Positions 10,201 to 20,092 of a stretch of DNA of 64,000 nt are shown in pieces. Made by a program: the position numbers and the translations under genes. Origin of the DNA: Pseudomonadota bacterium (lineage in GTDB: Bacteria; Pseudomonadota; Gammaproteobacteria; Burkholderiales; Burkholderiaceae_F). Location of the stretch: the NCBI GenBank assembly GCA_021838715.1, contig JAKCCX010000004.1, positions 16,396-80,395 on the forward strand. Reading direction: 5' to 3'. How positions within the stretch are numbered: position 1 is the first letter of the stretch; every line of letters starts with the position of its first letter. The notes below the pieces were generated by a model. It was not told the DNA's origin and ran no database searches. It worked only from the letters and a program-made list of their open reading frames with translations.

Positions 10201-10304
10201 CGCAGCAGCGCATCCGCGGCCCACGCCAGCACGGCGGCGAGCACGAGCAGCCACAGCACCCGGCGCCGCAGCCAGCGCGGTACGGAAGGGTCGTCGGCCG
10301 TCAT
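7248..10304 (-). CDS. RND-family efflux permease (HME/CzcA-like)
   Basis: 1018 residues, the usual RND length, with twelve predicted membrane segments and two large periplasmic loops. The N-terminus (PQFDYPQIRVNAHLPGTSATELE) and the TM4 proton-relay motif (VGLLADDAILVLES, paired aspartates) place it in the RND superfamily, closest in style to heavy-metal or divergent HAE-type pumps. I see no diagnostic metal-binding methionine cluster, so the substrate is open. It starts 3 nt after the adaptor stop with no clear ribosome site, implying coupling. No outer-membrane factor is in this cluster; it may borrow one, for example the NodT-type protein at 56.3 kb (inference). Confidence 0.88.
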   Translation of the reverse strand: MTADDPSVPRWLRRRVLWLLVLAAVLAWAADALLRTPVEVLPQFDYPQIRVNAHLPGTSATELEHLVVDPLESRILTLTGLRSVRSVMGNGTAEIDVRFRRGSSAQIDLQAVNGAIDRARGDLPGQVRPVAEILGNAINEVADYTAAIPADIAPARVQRAVVADIVPALRAIPGVQFVNVFGAGNEALWIQPDLDAMRRYGVSVVQIVQAVRSQVLLEPAGYVTLGHNDVLIEARSLPTHIAALERIPVAGRDGPIPLQALARVVRAPEPTHSAVSLDGRPSVALSVIKQPGASTRTVTRAVRAVLDETRTQLPPGVRWVRTYDQGRLVARVGADLGRNLLIGAALAVLILVGALGAGRGIFVLACSIPLSLALAVGALHALGQDLNLMTFGALSVAVGLLADDAILVLESIHHRWESGDAHWQGIRAGVRSIVVPDITGTLTNVAIYVPLLFVGGVAGLFFIPFAWAMIVALSASLLVSLTLIPLGLGFLGARPSAGTSAGRRLLRGLQRANERLFAWVARAPRTSLAITVAVLLISLAALVLVPVDFLPLPNEGALLEAFTLPPGASLLDTRAAARTITRRLLRDPAVAHVYVRIGSASSTTYTEPAYAGEILVALKAGVGVNALDAIGARIGRESQLPGVQRAVDTPTIERVGESLSGLSQPFVLHVFGAAVPELRRLSEEITARLRRIDVLQDVFDNDGYPVTQLQIEPRALALTVHGLTPAALYAQIGPLIGGQVVGLVPQGNVPLDLYLRLADAPQHTVAELAALPIRTQGGWTPLGELARLTLAETPDQIRHIAGARALDIVATPTGPLGSTEAAARRALADLPLPPGYRIAFGGLAAELEQTALGLLLAAAAAFAILVGILLLQFDGLLVPGILLLEIPLALTGGTLALVASGVGLNATGMVGFLTLVGIGLRHSIVLLDRARRNERAGMPVEDAVREAIEVRFRPIVLTAAVAALGMLPTALGLGQGAAPEQGLAVVILGGLVWSALRSTNLIPALYLYWRRKPMAERD

Positions 10305-10307
10305 GAA

Positions 10308-11390
10308 TCAATCGGGAGGCTGAAACGACTCGGCAATGCCGCGGTGGTATTCGAGAAACGCGTCGCGGACGACGATCCGCTGCCCGGGCTGCAATCCGGA
10401 CGCGATCCAGGTCTGCCAGCCGCGCGTCGGCCCCGGCGTCACTTCCTGGGGCCGGTCCCCCCGCGCGGTGCGCACGAGCACCCACCAATGACCATGATCC
10501 AGGATCAACGCCGAGGTCGGCACCGCGGCCATCCGGCGCGGCGGGCCGTCGATGGCGACCGTTCCCCATTGCCCGTTCTCCCACCACGCCGGAAGCGTCG
10601 GCGACGTCGGGAGAAGGCCGACGGTCCGGCTGCCGTCGGCCGCGATGCCCGACGCGACGGCGACCACCCGGACGGCAATCGCCTCGCCGCCACCCGCGGG
10701 TCGGAAGCGCCCGGTCATCCCGGCATGCAGCGCCGCAGCGTCGGCGCCGTAGTATGCGGCGCCGATCCACAGCCTGCCCGCCGGCATGAGCGTCAGGATG
10801 GTTTCCCCCGCCGACATCTCCTCGCCGTCCGCGGCCTGGAGCGCGATCACCGTCCCGGCAACCGGCGCGCGGACGATCCGCAGCGCCCGGGCCGCACCAA
10901 GCTGTGCCGCCGCGGTCCGCACCGCGGCGCGCGCAACCTGCCAGTCGCGCTGCGCGGTGTCGACCGCCTGCCGCGTCGCCAACTGGTTCGTCCATTCGCG
11001 CCGAACGATCGCGAGCGCGCGCCGGGCGGCGGATTCCTGCGCCCGCGCGCTGCGCAAGGCTTCTTCGCGGGCCGTCAGCAGCGATTGCACCCGTGGCCCG
11101 CCGACCTGGGCAAGCACGTCCCCGGCAGCCACGGCGCCGCCCGGTACGACGTGCAGGCCGCGCAAAGTGCCCGGATCGACACTACGCACCGCGAGGATTG
11201 CCGTCGGGGCGATCTGTCCATAGGCAGTCCAGGAACGGGGCAGCGTCTGCACCCGGACGGTGAGGACGTCGGCATCGCCGGCGGCCGCCGTCCCAAACGC
11301 GCCGGCCAGGGCGAGTACGCAGAGCGCGGCGAGCCGCGCCACCGCGATTCGGCCGCACCACGGCAAGCGCAAGGCAATCAGACCGACCAT
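10308..11390 (-). CDS. RND periplasmic adaptor (membrane fusion protein)
   Basis: 360 residues. A hydrophobic signal segment (about 17-37) precedes a lipoyl/barrel-sandwich half-motif (TLRGLHVVPGGAVAAGDVLAQVGG), a helical hairpin rich in Ala, Arg and Glu, the second half-motif (RIVRAPVAGTVIAL) and a beta-barrel/membrane-proximal region. This is the standard MFP order. ATG 11390 overlaps the M56 peptidase stop by 13 nt; the much longer ORF in the track is an artefact of upstream open frame. It should connect the permease at 7.2-10.3 kb to an outer-membrane channel encoded elsewhere. Confidence 0.88.
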   Translation of the reverse strand: MVGLIALRLPWCGRIAVARLAALCVLALAGAFGTAAAGDADVLTVRVQTLPRSWTAYGQIAPTAILAVRSVDPGTLRGLHVVPGGAVAAGDVLAQVGGPRVQSLLTAREEALRSARAQESAARRALAIVRREWTNQLATRQAVDTAQRDWQVARAAVRTAAAQLGAARALRIVRAPVAGTVIALQAADGEEMSAGETILTLMPAGRLWIGAAYYGADAAALHAGMTGRFRPAGGGEAIAVRVVAVASGIAADGSRTVGLLPTSPTLPAWWENGQWGTVAIDGPPRRMAAVPTSALILDHGHWWVLVRTARGDRPQEVTPGPTRGWQTWIASGLQPGQRIVVRDAFLEYHRGIAESFQPPD

Positions 11391-12274
11391 GTCCAGGCAA
11401 GAATCGGCCGCAGCACCTGCTCCCCGCAAGCGGCGCCGACGGCCGCCGCGATCAGGAGCACGGCCGCGGCAACGGCCCACGACGCCGACGGATCGAAACG
11501 GGTTCCTGCCGGTGCACCGGCAAACTCCGGCAGCGGCGACAACAACCGCGCGATCCGCTCTTGCAGCGCACGCCCGCTGCCGATCAGGCCCGCGTCGATG
11601 GCCGTCTCCCCCGGCATTCCGCCCGGCGGCAACGCCGTGGAAACGATTCGAGCGATCGCCAGGACCGCCGCGGCGAGATCGGTCCCGCATGCGCCACAGC
11701 CACGGGCCTCGTCGTCGCGGGCACATTCGAGGATTTCCAGCCAGGCCGCGAAACGGCGGCGCGCCCCGGGCCAGGGCCACTGCAGATCGGTTGCGATCTG
11801 GGCCAACCAGATCCGCAAGGGATCGCGATGCCGCACATGCGCCTGCTCGTGCTCCCAGGCTGCACGCACCAGACCGTCCTCGAGGCTCCTCGCCAGGAAC
11901 GGCGAAAACACGACCCGCGGGTGCAGGAGGCCCACGGTGTAGATGGGCAGTTGCCGCGGTGCGCGGACCACTGCCCATGCGGCCCGGACGGCGGCGCGGA
12001 TCGCGACCAGCACGAACGGCAGACCGGCGGCCATCAGGATGCCGGGGCCCACGCGGTCGGGCACGGGATCGGGTTCGCGCAGCGCCCAGCCGGCAAGCCA
12101 TGCGCCGAGCACGAACAGCGGCAGCAGCGGAAGCCACAGCTGCCGCCACGCGCGACGCTCGGCAAGCCGCGGCGACGGATCGCCGCAGGTGCGGCGCGGC
12201 AGCAGTGCCAGGGCTTGCACGGCCGCGCCGCCGAACACGACCAGCAAGGTGACGAGCAGCGTTTCACGTTCCAT
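11378..12274 (-). CDS. M56 (BlaR1/MecR1-type) membrane metallopeptidase without sensor domain
   Basis: 298 residues. Three N-terminal hydrophobic segments are followed by the zinc motif HEQAH (142-146) and an acidic segment LECARDDEA that could supply the third ligand, then a C-terminal membrane helix. In BlaR1 the same protease core cleaves the cognate BlaI repressor on signal. Here the protein ends soon after the last helix, so the penicillin-binding sensor domain of true BlaR1 is missing. Start ATG 12274 has GGAGGG upstream and lies inside the end of the BlaI-type gene (11-bp overlap). The pairing with BlaI supports a sensor-protease role; the signal is unknown. Confidence 0.88.
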   Translation of the reverse strand: MERETLLVTLLVVFGGAAVQALALLPRRTCGDPSPRLAERRAWRQLWLPLLPLFVLGAWLAGWALREPDPVPDRVGPGILMAAGLPFVLVAIRAAVRAAWAVVRAPRQLPIYTVGLLHPRVVFSPFLARSLEDGLVRAAWEHEQAHVRHRDPLRIWLAQIATDLQWPWPGARRRFAAWLEILECARDDEARGCGACGTDLAAAVLAIARIVSTALPPGGMPGETAIDAGLIGSGRALQERIARLLSPLPEFAGAPAGTRFDPSASWAVAAAVLLIAAAVGAACGEQVLRPILAWTWSV

Positions 12275-12659
12275 GTCCCGCCCTCCGCTTGCTGCGAATC
12301 GCCCGCTCGAGTTCCGCGAGCAGTCCGGGATCGAGCTCGTCGACCGCGTCGACCAGCGCCGCGACCGCGGCATGGGGACCGGGCCCCAGGAACCGGTGCA
12401 CCAGATGACGCGCACGCGCGCGCTCGACTTCACCGCGCTCGGCGGCCGGAAGATAGACGAACGCACCGTCCTCGCGCCGGCGCGTCACCAATCCCTTGTC
12501 GCGCAGGCGGTCCACCACCTTGCCGGTGGTCGTGTAGACATGGCCGGCCGGCACCCCCACGCGCTCGTGCAGCGCACGCACGGACGCGGCGCGCAAGTCC
12601 CAAAGCGCGGCGAGCACCGCGTACTCGAGATCGTCGGCGGGTAGACGGAAATCGGCCAT
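12264..12659 (-). CDS. BlaI/MecI/CopY-family repressor
   Basis: 131 residues with a winged-helix domain (residues about 8-75; LEYAVLAALWDL, HVYTTTGKVVDRLRDKGLV) and a helical dimerisation tail, matching BlaI-family size and pattern. It is the first gene of a leftward cluster of six. No Shine-Dalgarno is visible before the ATG, and the predicted -10 box ends 6 nt upstream, so the message is probably leaderless. An operator-like palindrome lies between the promoter boxes, so it probably represses itself and the five genes behind it until cleaved by the M56 peptidase. Confidence 0.9.
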   Translation of the reverse strand: MADFRLPADDLEYAVLAALWDLRAASVRALHERVGVPAGHVYTTTGKVVDRLRDKGLVTRRREDGAFVYLPAAERGEVERARARHLVHRFLGPGPHAAVAALVDAVDELDPGLLAELERAIRSKRRAGHGT

Positions 12660-12665
12660 CGCGCA

Positions 12666-12694
12666 ACGCTACGACAATAGTCGTAACCGGTCAA
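12666..12694 (-). promoter_or_regulatory. Predicted sigma-70 promoter of the BlaI cluster, probably leaderless
   Basis: On the minus strand TTGACC (12694-12689) and TAGCGT (12671-12666) are separated by exactly 17 bp. The transcription start would fall at or beside the A of the blaI-like ATG (12659). The -35 matches consensus at 5 of 6 positions, the -10 only partly. Confidence 0.55.
12670..12685. promoter_or_regulatory. BlaI-type operator palindrome
   Basis: TACGACAATAGTCGTA is a near-perfect dyad (TACGAC / GTCGTA around a 4-bp centre). It resembles the TAC-GTA dyads bound by BlaI/CopY-type repressors. It fills the spacer between the predicted -35 and -10, where binding would block RNA polymerase. 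It also lies about 30 bp upstream of a good -10 (TACAAT, 12714-12719) facing the glutathione peroxidase gene. Confidence 0.7.
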
Positions 12695-12793
12695 CCGCTC
12701 CGCCCTCATGACCTACAATTTCGCGGCCTCCTGGTCCCCGCGCCGCTCCGCCGCGCAGGGATCCTCGTCCGAAGCGCGCATCCGGAAGCGACC

Positions 12794-13276
12794 GTGCCCC
12801 TCTACGACATCGAACTGACCGACATTCACGGCGCGCATCTGCGCCTGCGCGACTTCGCGGGCAAGGTCCTGCTGATCGTGAACGTCGCAAGCCGCTGCGG
12901 CTTCACGCCCCAGTATGCCGGTCTGGAAGACTTGTACCGGCGTCATGCCCCGGGCGGCTTTGCCGTCCTGGGGTTCCCCTGCAATCAGTTCGGCGGTCAG
13001 GAACCGGGCAGCGAGGACGAAATCGACCGGTTCTGTCGCACGACCTACGACGTCACCTTTCCGATGTTTGCCAAGATCGACGTCAAGGGCCGCGACATCC
13101 ACCCGCTCTATCGCCACCTCACGAATGCCGCGCCGGGCATCTTCGGCACGAAGTGGATCAAGTGGAACTTCACCAAGTTCCTCGTCGACCGGCAGGGAAC
13201 GGTGTGCGCGCGCTACGCGCCGTCGGTGCGGCCGGAAATGCTCGACCGCGACATCGCGGCGGCGCTGCGGCGCTGA
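12794..13276 (+). CDS. Glutathione peroxidase family protein (thiol peroxidase)
   Basis: 160 residues, typical of bacterial cysteine GPx enzymes. The catalytic set is visible: Cys in VASRCGFTPQY, Gln in FPCNQFGGQEPG and Trp in WNFTKF. It reduces hydroperoxides using glutathione or thioredoxin in the cytoplasm. Start GTG 12794 has GGAAG at good spacing and gives the usual short N-terminus (PLYDIEL); the ORF-track version is extended upstream spuriously. It is divergent from the BlaI-type repressor across 134 bp, with TACAAT at 12714 as a likely -10. Sharing the BlaI operator is possible but unproven. Confidence 0.92.
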   Translation: MPLYDIELTDIHGAHLRLRDFAGKVLLIVNVASRCGFTPQYAGLEDLYRRHAPGGFAVLGFPCNQFGGQEPGSEDEIDRFCRTTYDVTFPMFAKIDVKGRDIHPLYRHLTNAAPGIFGTKWIKWNFTKFLVDRQGTVCARYAPSVRPEMLDRDIAAALRR

Positions 13277-13334
13277 GGCCCGGCCGCGCATCGGCGACCT
13301 GCCGCGCCGCGCGATCCCCGCGCCCCTGCACCGA

Positions 13335-15068
13335 TCAGCTGCCGTCGAAGTTGATCGATTGCGCGAGGTTCTGTCCGCCCGACTGGAGGTAGTTGACCTC
13401 GACCGGCGCACCGTCGGTGAACCAGGACGGCGGCGTCGACGTGGCGGTGCCGTCGTAGAACGTGGTCGTTCCGGTCAACGTCAGGGCAACGCCGTTGACC
13501 GTGAAGACCGATCCGCCGGCAACGTACCCATGGACCTCGCCCTTCGTATCGGACGAGGTCGGCGCGCTGCCGAGGAAGGTGATGCTGTAGACCGTCAACC
13601 CGTTCGCGGTGACCGTTCCCTCGACTTCGACCGCCTTGCCGTCGGCAAGGCTGCTTTCCGGGCCGTTGACGGTCTGGACGTTGGCGGTCAACGTCACCGT
13701 CGGATTGATCACGCCGCCGAACGTCCCCTGGAGCGTGAACGGGCTGGTATCGCCGACGAAGCCGCCGATGGTCCCGAGGTAGTCGACCACCGCCCCCACC
13801 GGAGGCACCGAGGAGCTGGCGACGCTCGTGGCGACCACGACGTTCCCCTGCCCCAGGCCGCCCGGATTGCCGGTGATTTCGACATAGACGCCGTTGCCGA
13901 GCGCTGCCGGCGTGCCCCCCGCGACCGTGGTCACGGCCGCGCCGCCGGCATCGACCGGCACCCCGCGCACGAGGAAGTTCGAGGGACTCACATACCCGGT
14001 GACCGTGCCCTTCAGGCTCACCTGGGCGGGCTGCGTGGCATAGGTGCGGATCGCGCTCGCGCTCAAGGTCCCGTTCGCGCCCTCCTGGCCGGTGACCACG
14101 ATCGCATCGCCATCGTGAACCGCCGGGAAGCCCGCGGCAACGGCGTCGACCGCAACGCCATCGACCGTGAAGACGCCGCCGCCCGAACCGGAGACCAGGC
14201 CTTCCACCGCCACGGTCGTGGTGGTGCCGACGATGCCGTGAATCCGGACATTGGCGGCGGTGAGCGTCGTGCCGCTCGGCGCACTCGTGCTCAGGACGTT
14301 CACGACCTGGCCATTGGCGAGCGCAACGCCGGCCGGCTCCGTGGTGGTGGCCGAGGCCATCTGCACCGTCATGCCGCTTCCGGCGATCTGGAAGGACTCC
14401 CCGGCGGCGTTCGGCGTCAGGCCGGTGACGACGCCGGTGACGCGCGTCGCAGTGTCGGTCGAAGGCGACAACGCGATCCGCGTCGCCTGGATCGTGTTGC
14501 CGGTGCCGCCGGCATTGCCGTGGAAGAGTCCATGCACCTCGACCCGGGTGCCGCTGGTCAGGCTGGTGATGTCGGTCAAGCCGACATAGAACGTCACCGG
14601 TCCCGCCGTCGGGTCGATGTTGGTCACCACCGTCACGCCGTTGACGACGAAGCTGCCGGTCACGCCGTCCGCATGGATCGTCGGCGTTCCCTGGATGGTT
14701 CCGATCAGCGTCGGCTCGACGGTCATCGTCAGCGGATTGTCGGCGGCATCCGTTTCGATGTGGATGCGTTGCCCCAGGCCCACCACGGTCGCCGGCGTCG
14801 CCGTCGCATTGCCGTCCTGGTAATACTGCGGCGCCTGGCTGTCGTATTCGTGATCGTCGACCCCCACGCTGCCGAGTGCGACCACCGTTCCAATCGTCAG
14901 GCCCGTGCCTCCGGTGCCGACGCCGCCCAAGGCAAGCGCCGCAATGCCGCCGCCGCACGAACTCAGGGCGGCCGCCCCCAGCAGCGGGACGAGCACCGCC
15001 GTCAGCCAGGCTGCGTGCCGGCGTATCCAGTCGAAGATCGAGATGCGGGTTGCGGTGGTTGCGGTCAT
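13335..15068 (-). CDS. DUF5666-type repeat lipoprotein
   Basis: 577 residues. A signal segment ends in a lipobox (AAALSSC-GGG). The rest is a string of roughly 70-residue beta-rich modules of the kind found in DUF5666 proteins, marked by phrases such as VTGYVSPSNFLVRGVPVDAG, VYVEITGNPGG and VEVEGTVTANG; about seven can be counted. Repeats are diverged, not recent copies. It is Thr/Gly/Val-rich and low in Lys and Cys. Function is unknown for the family; an outer-membrane-attached, surface or periplasmic role is likely. Start ATG 15068 leaves a normal lipoprotein signal; the track ORF extends into the divergent intergenic region. Confidence 0.8.
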   Translation of the reverse strand: MTATTATRISIFDWIRRHAAWLTAVLVPLLGAAALSSCGGGIAALALGGVGTGGTGLTIGTVVALGSVGVDDHEYDSQAPQYYQDGNATATPATVVGLGQRIHIETDAADNPLTMTVEPTLIGTIQGTPTIHADGVTGSFVVNGVTVVTNIDPTAGPVTFYVGLTDITSLTSGTRVEVHGLFHGNAGGTGNTIQATRIALSPSTDTATRVTGVVTGLTPNAAGESFQIAGSGMTVQMASATTTEPAGVALANGQVVNVLSTSAPSGTTLTAANVRIHGIVGTTTTVAVEGLVSGSGGGVFTVDGVAVDAVAAGFPAVHDGDAIVVTGQEGANGTLSASAIRTYATQPAQVSLKGTVTGYVSPSNFLVRGVPVDAGGAAVTTVAGGTPAALGNGVYVEITGNPGGLGQGNVVVATSVASSSVPPVGAVVDYLGTIGGFVGDTSPFTLQGTFGGVINPTVTLTANVQTVNGPESSLADGKAVEVEGTVTANGLTVYSITFLGSAPTSSDTKGEVHGYVAGGSVFTVNGVALTLTGTTTFYDGTATSTPPSWFTDGAPVEVNYLQSGGQNLAQSINFDGS

Positions 15069-15328
15069 GGGGATCAGGGTGTTTGCCGTACGGGTTTCTA
15101 CCAACGAAACCTGAACCGGAGGCGGACCTCGGGCATCGAATGCGTTACCGATTGTTGCCGTCCCGGAAGGAGGGAGACGATCCGGGATGCGGGAACGATT
15201 CGGCACTCCCTGCATCCGGACGGCGGGGGGGTTGCTGCGGTACAGTACTAGCGCGTCGTTACCGCATCTTTGCGGCAACCCCGGGCTGCGGAGACCCCGG
15301 GAATTCCCCACCCAGCGGGAGACCGAAG

Positions 15329-16915
15329 GTGACCGAGCCGAGCGCCGCCGCAACGCCCCCTGAAGCCCGCGAGGCGGCGGCCCGGCCGGAACCGCTTGCC
15401 GGCGGCACCCTGGTGCTGGGTACGCTGGCGCTCAGCCTGGCGACCTTCATGAACGTGCTCGACACGTCGATCGCCAACGTGTCGATCCCTTCGATCGCCG
15501 GCGATCTCGGCGTCGGCGCTTCCGAAGGAACCTGGGTGATCACCTCGTTCGGGGTCGCCAATGCAATCGCGGTGCCGTTGACTGGGTTCCTCGCGCAGCG
15601 CTTCGGCTCGGTGCGGGTGTTCCTGGGCAGCATCACGTTTTTCACGCTGTTCTCTTTCCTCTGCGGCCATGCGCCGAGCCTGCAGGTGCTGATCCTGTTC
15701 CGGGTGCTGCAAGGAGCCTCGGCCGGGCCGATGATTCCGCTGTCGCAGACGCTCCTGCTTGCCAGCTATCCGCGGGAACGGTCCGGCATGGCGCTCGCGA
15801 TGTGGTCGATGACCACGCTGGTTGCGCCGATCACCGGTCCGCTGATGGGCGGGTGGATCACCGACAACATTTCCTGGCCGTGGATCTTCTACATCAACGT
15901 CCCGGTCGGGGTGACCTGCGCGCTGGTGACCCTGGCGATCTACCGCAACCGCGAGACCCCGATCCGCAAGCTGCCGATCGACCGGGTGGGGCTGGCACTG
16001 CTGGTGATCTGGGTCGGTTCGCTGCAGATCATGCTGGACAAGGGGCAGGAGCTCGACTGGTTCGGCTCCGACGTCATCATCACGCTGGCGGTCGCGGCCT
16101 TCGTCGGCTTCGTGCTGTTTCTGATCTGGGAGTTGTCGGAGACCCATCCGGTGGTCGACCTGAGTCTGTTCCGCCGGCGCAATTTCGCCATCGGCACGCT
16201 GATGATGGGCCTGTCGTATGCGATGTTCTTCGGCAGCCTGGTGCTGCTGCCGCTGTGGCTGCAGGAGTTCGTCGGCTATACGGCGACCCAGGCCGGTGAA
16301 GTCATGGCCTGGGTCGGCTTGTTCGCCCTGACCCTCTCGCCCCTGGTGGGCCGCTATCTCGATCGCATCGACACCCGGCTGCTGACCACCTGCTCCTTCG
16401 CGGTGTTCATGGTGGTGTTCTGGATGCGCTCGCACTTCACCAGCGACAGCGGCTATTGGGACTACGCCATGCCGACCGTGGTCCAGGGCATCGCCAGTTC
16501 GATGTTCTTCATCCCCCTCTTTTCGATCGTGCTCGGCGGATTACCGCAGCATCGCATCGCCGCCGCCACCGGCCTGTCCAATTTCGCCCGCATCACGGCG
16601 GGCTCGTTCGGGACCTCGATCTACACCACGTGGTGGGCCGACCGGGCGATCCAGCATCATGCGCGCCTGGTGGACCATCTCTGGTACGGCAATCCGATCG
16701 CCGACGCGGTGCTGCGGCAGGTGCAGGATCTGGGGGCGAGCCATGAGCAGGCGCTCGCCGTGCTGGATCGGATGGTCCGGCAGCAGGCCTACACGATCTC
16801 GGTCGACGACATGTTCTACGTCAGCGCCGCGCTGTTCGGCGTGCTGATCGCCCTCGTCTGGCTGGTACGGCCGACACGCGCCGCGGGCGCGACGGGCGCG
16901 GCCGCGGGGCATTGA
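15329..16915 (+). CDS. DHA2-family (EmrB/QacA-like) MFS drug exporter
   Basis: 528 residues with about 14 membrane segments. The conserved motif C-like region LDTSIANVSIPSIAGDLG, the WVITSFGVANAIAVPLTGFLAQRFG segment and GPLMGGWI are characteristic of 14-TM drug:proton antiporters such as EmrB. These usually pair with an EmrA-type adaptor and sometimes a TolC; none is adjacent. Start GTG 15329 has GGGAG seven bases upstream; the ORF in the track begins far upstream in non-coding sequence. The 260-bp gap shared with the divergent DUF5666 gene presumably holds both promoters; no regulator gene is next to it. Confidence 0.9.
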   Translation: MTEPSAAATPPEAREAAARPEPLAGGTLVLGTLALSLATFMNVLDTSIANVSIPSIAGDLGVGASEGTWVITSFGVANAIAVPLTGFLAQRFGSVRVFLGSITFFTLFSFLCGHAPSLQVLILFRVLQGASAGPMIPLSQTLLLASYPRERSGMALAMWSMTTLVAPITGPLMGGWITDNISWPWIFYINVPVGVTCALVTLAIYRNRETPIRKLPIDRVGLALLVIWVGSLQIMLDKGQELDWFGSDVIITLAVAAFVGFVLFLIWELSETHPVVDLSLFRRRNFAIGTLMMGLSYAMFFGSLVLLPLWLQEFVGYTATQAGEVMAWVGLFALTLSPLVGRYLDRIDTRLLTTCSFAVFMVVFWMRSHFTSDSGYWDYAMPTVVQGIASSMFFIPLFSIVLGGLPQHRIAAATGLSNFARITAGSFGTSIYTTWWADRAIQHHARLVDHLWYGNPIADAVLRQVQDLGASHEQALAVLDRMVRQQAYTISVDDMFYVSAALFGVLIALVWLVRPTRAAGATGAAAGH

Positions 16916-16975
16916 TCCGGCGGGAGGCGGATCCGGGCCACCCGGTCGAAGCCATCGCCGGGTGCCGCCGGCGGC

Positions 16976-17500
16976 TCACTCGGCGGCGCCGTGCACCCGC
17001 CGGCAGACTTCCTCCGGCTGCATGTCGTCGTAGATCTCGAAGGGCTGCCGGATCCAGGGCCGGTCCGGCAGCCGCATCACCGCGTACTCGGGAGCGACAC
17101 GCGCGCCCTCCTTGACCCAGAGCACCGCCGTGCGGATTTCCGTGATCGCTGGATAGCGCTGACGCAGATGGACCCGGACGCGCTCGATGGTCGCGCCCGT
17201 GTCGGCAAGATCGTCGACGAGCAGCAGACGGCCATGCAGGTCGGCGCCTGTGGTGGTGATGTACCGGGCGATGTCGAGTTCGCCTTGCACCGTGCCGCCG
17301 GCGGCGCGATAGGAACTGGCCGCGAGGATCGCCAACGGCACGTCGAATATGCGCGACAGCACGTCGCCGGGGCGCAAGCCGCCGCGGGCGAGGCAAAGCA
17401 GGGAATCGAAGCGGTAGCCCGACTCGTGGATCTGGGCCGCGAGGCGCTCGACGAGGCGATGGTACGCGGGCCAGTCGACGGAAAGGACGGGTTCGGACAT
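16976..17500 (-). CDS. Purine-type phosphoribosyltransferase
   Basis: 174 residues. The PRPP-binding loop LLLVDDLADTGATI and an N-terminal PRTase strand (SLLCLARGGLRPGDVLS) identify a type I phosphoribosyltransferase. The gene lies 90 bp downstream of purA on the same strand, the usual place of a hypoxanthine/xanthine-type salvage enzyme in betaproteobacteria. Start ATG 17500 has AGGGTG 5-6 nt upstream. The exact base (hypoxanthine, guanine, xanthine) cannot be told from the sequence. Confidence 0.85.
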   Translation of the reverse strand: MSEPVLSVDWPAYHRLVERLAAQIHESGYRFDSLLCLARGGLRPGDVLSRIFDVPLAILAASSYRAAGGTVQGELDIARYITTTGADLHGRLLLVDDLADTGATIERVRVHLRQRYPAITEIRTAVLWVKEGARVAPEYAVMRLPDRPWIRQPFEIYDDMQPEEVCRRVHGAAE

Positions 17501-17560
17501 GGGGGCACCCTGATTAAACCTTCGCGAAATGGTTGAAAACCAGTTCGCGGACGACATTTC

Positions 17561-17590
17561 CCCTCTCCCCCGCACGCGCGGGGAGCGGGG
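17561..17590. repeat. Degenerate REP-like palindrome
   Basis: A C-rich arm (CCCCTCTCCCCCGC) faces a G-rich arm (GCGGGGAGCGGGG) around a short loop, just after the purA stop. It resembles the better-preserved palindromes at 46.4 and 47.2 kb and may act as a transcript-end structure between purA and the phosphoribosyltransferase gene. Confidence 0.5.
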
Positions 17591-20075
<2,485 letters not shown>

Positions 20076-20092
20076 GATGAAAAACGGACTGC

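Noticed and set aside
3562-10995. 2477-residue minus-strand ORF
   Set aside because: It runs through three genes in a different frame on the same strand; only its last 134 codons are a real gene. Long open alternative frames are expected at this GC content.
8529-11942. 1137-residue plus-strand ORF
   Set aside because: Antisense shadow of the RND permease, adaptor and M56 genes; low-complexity Arg/Gln/His composition.
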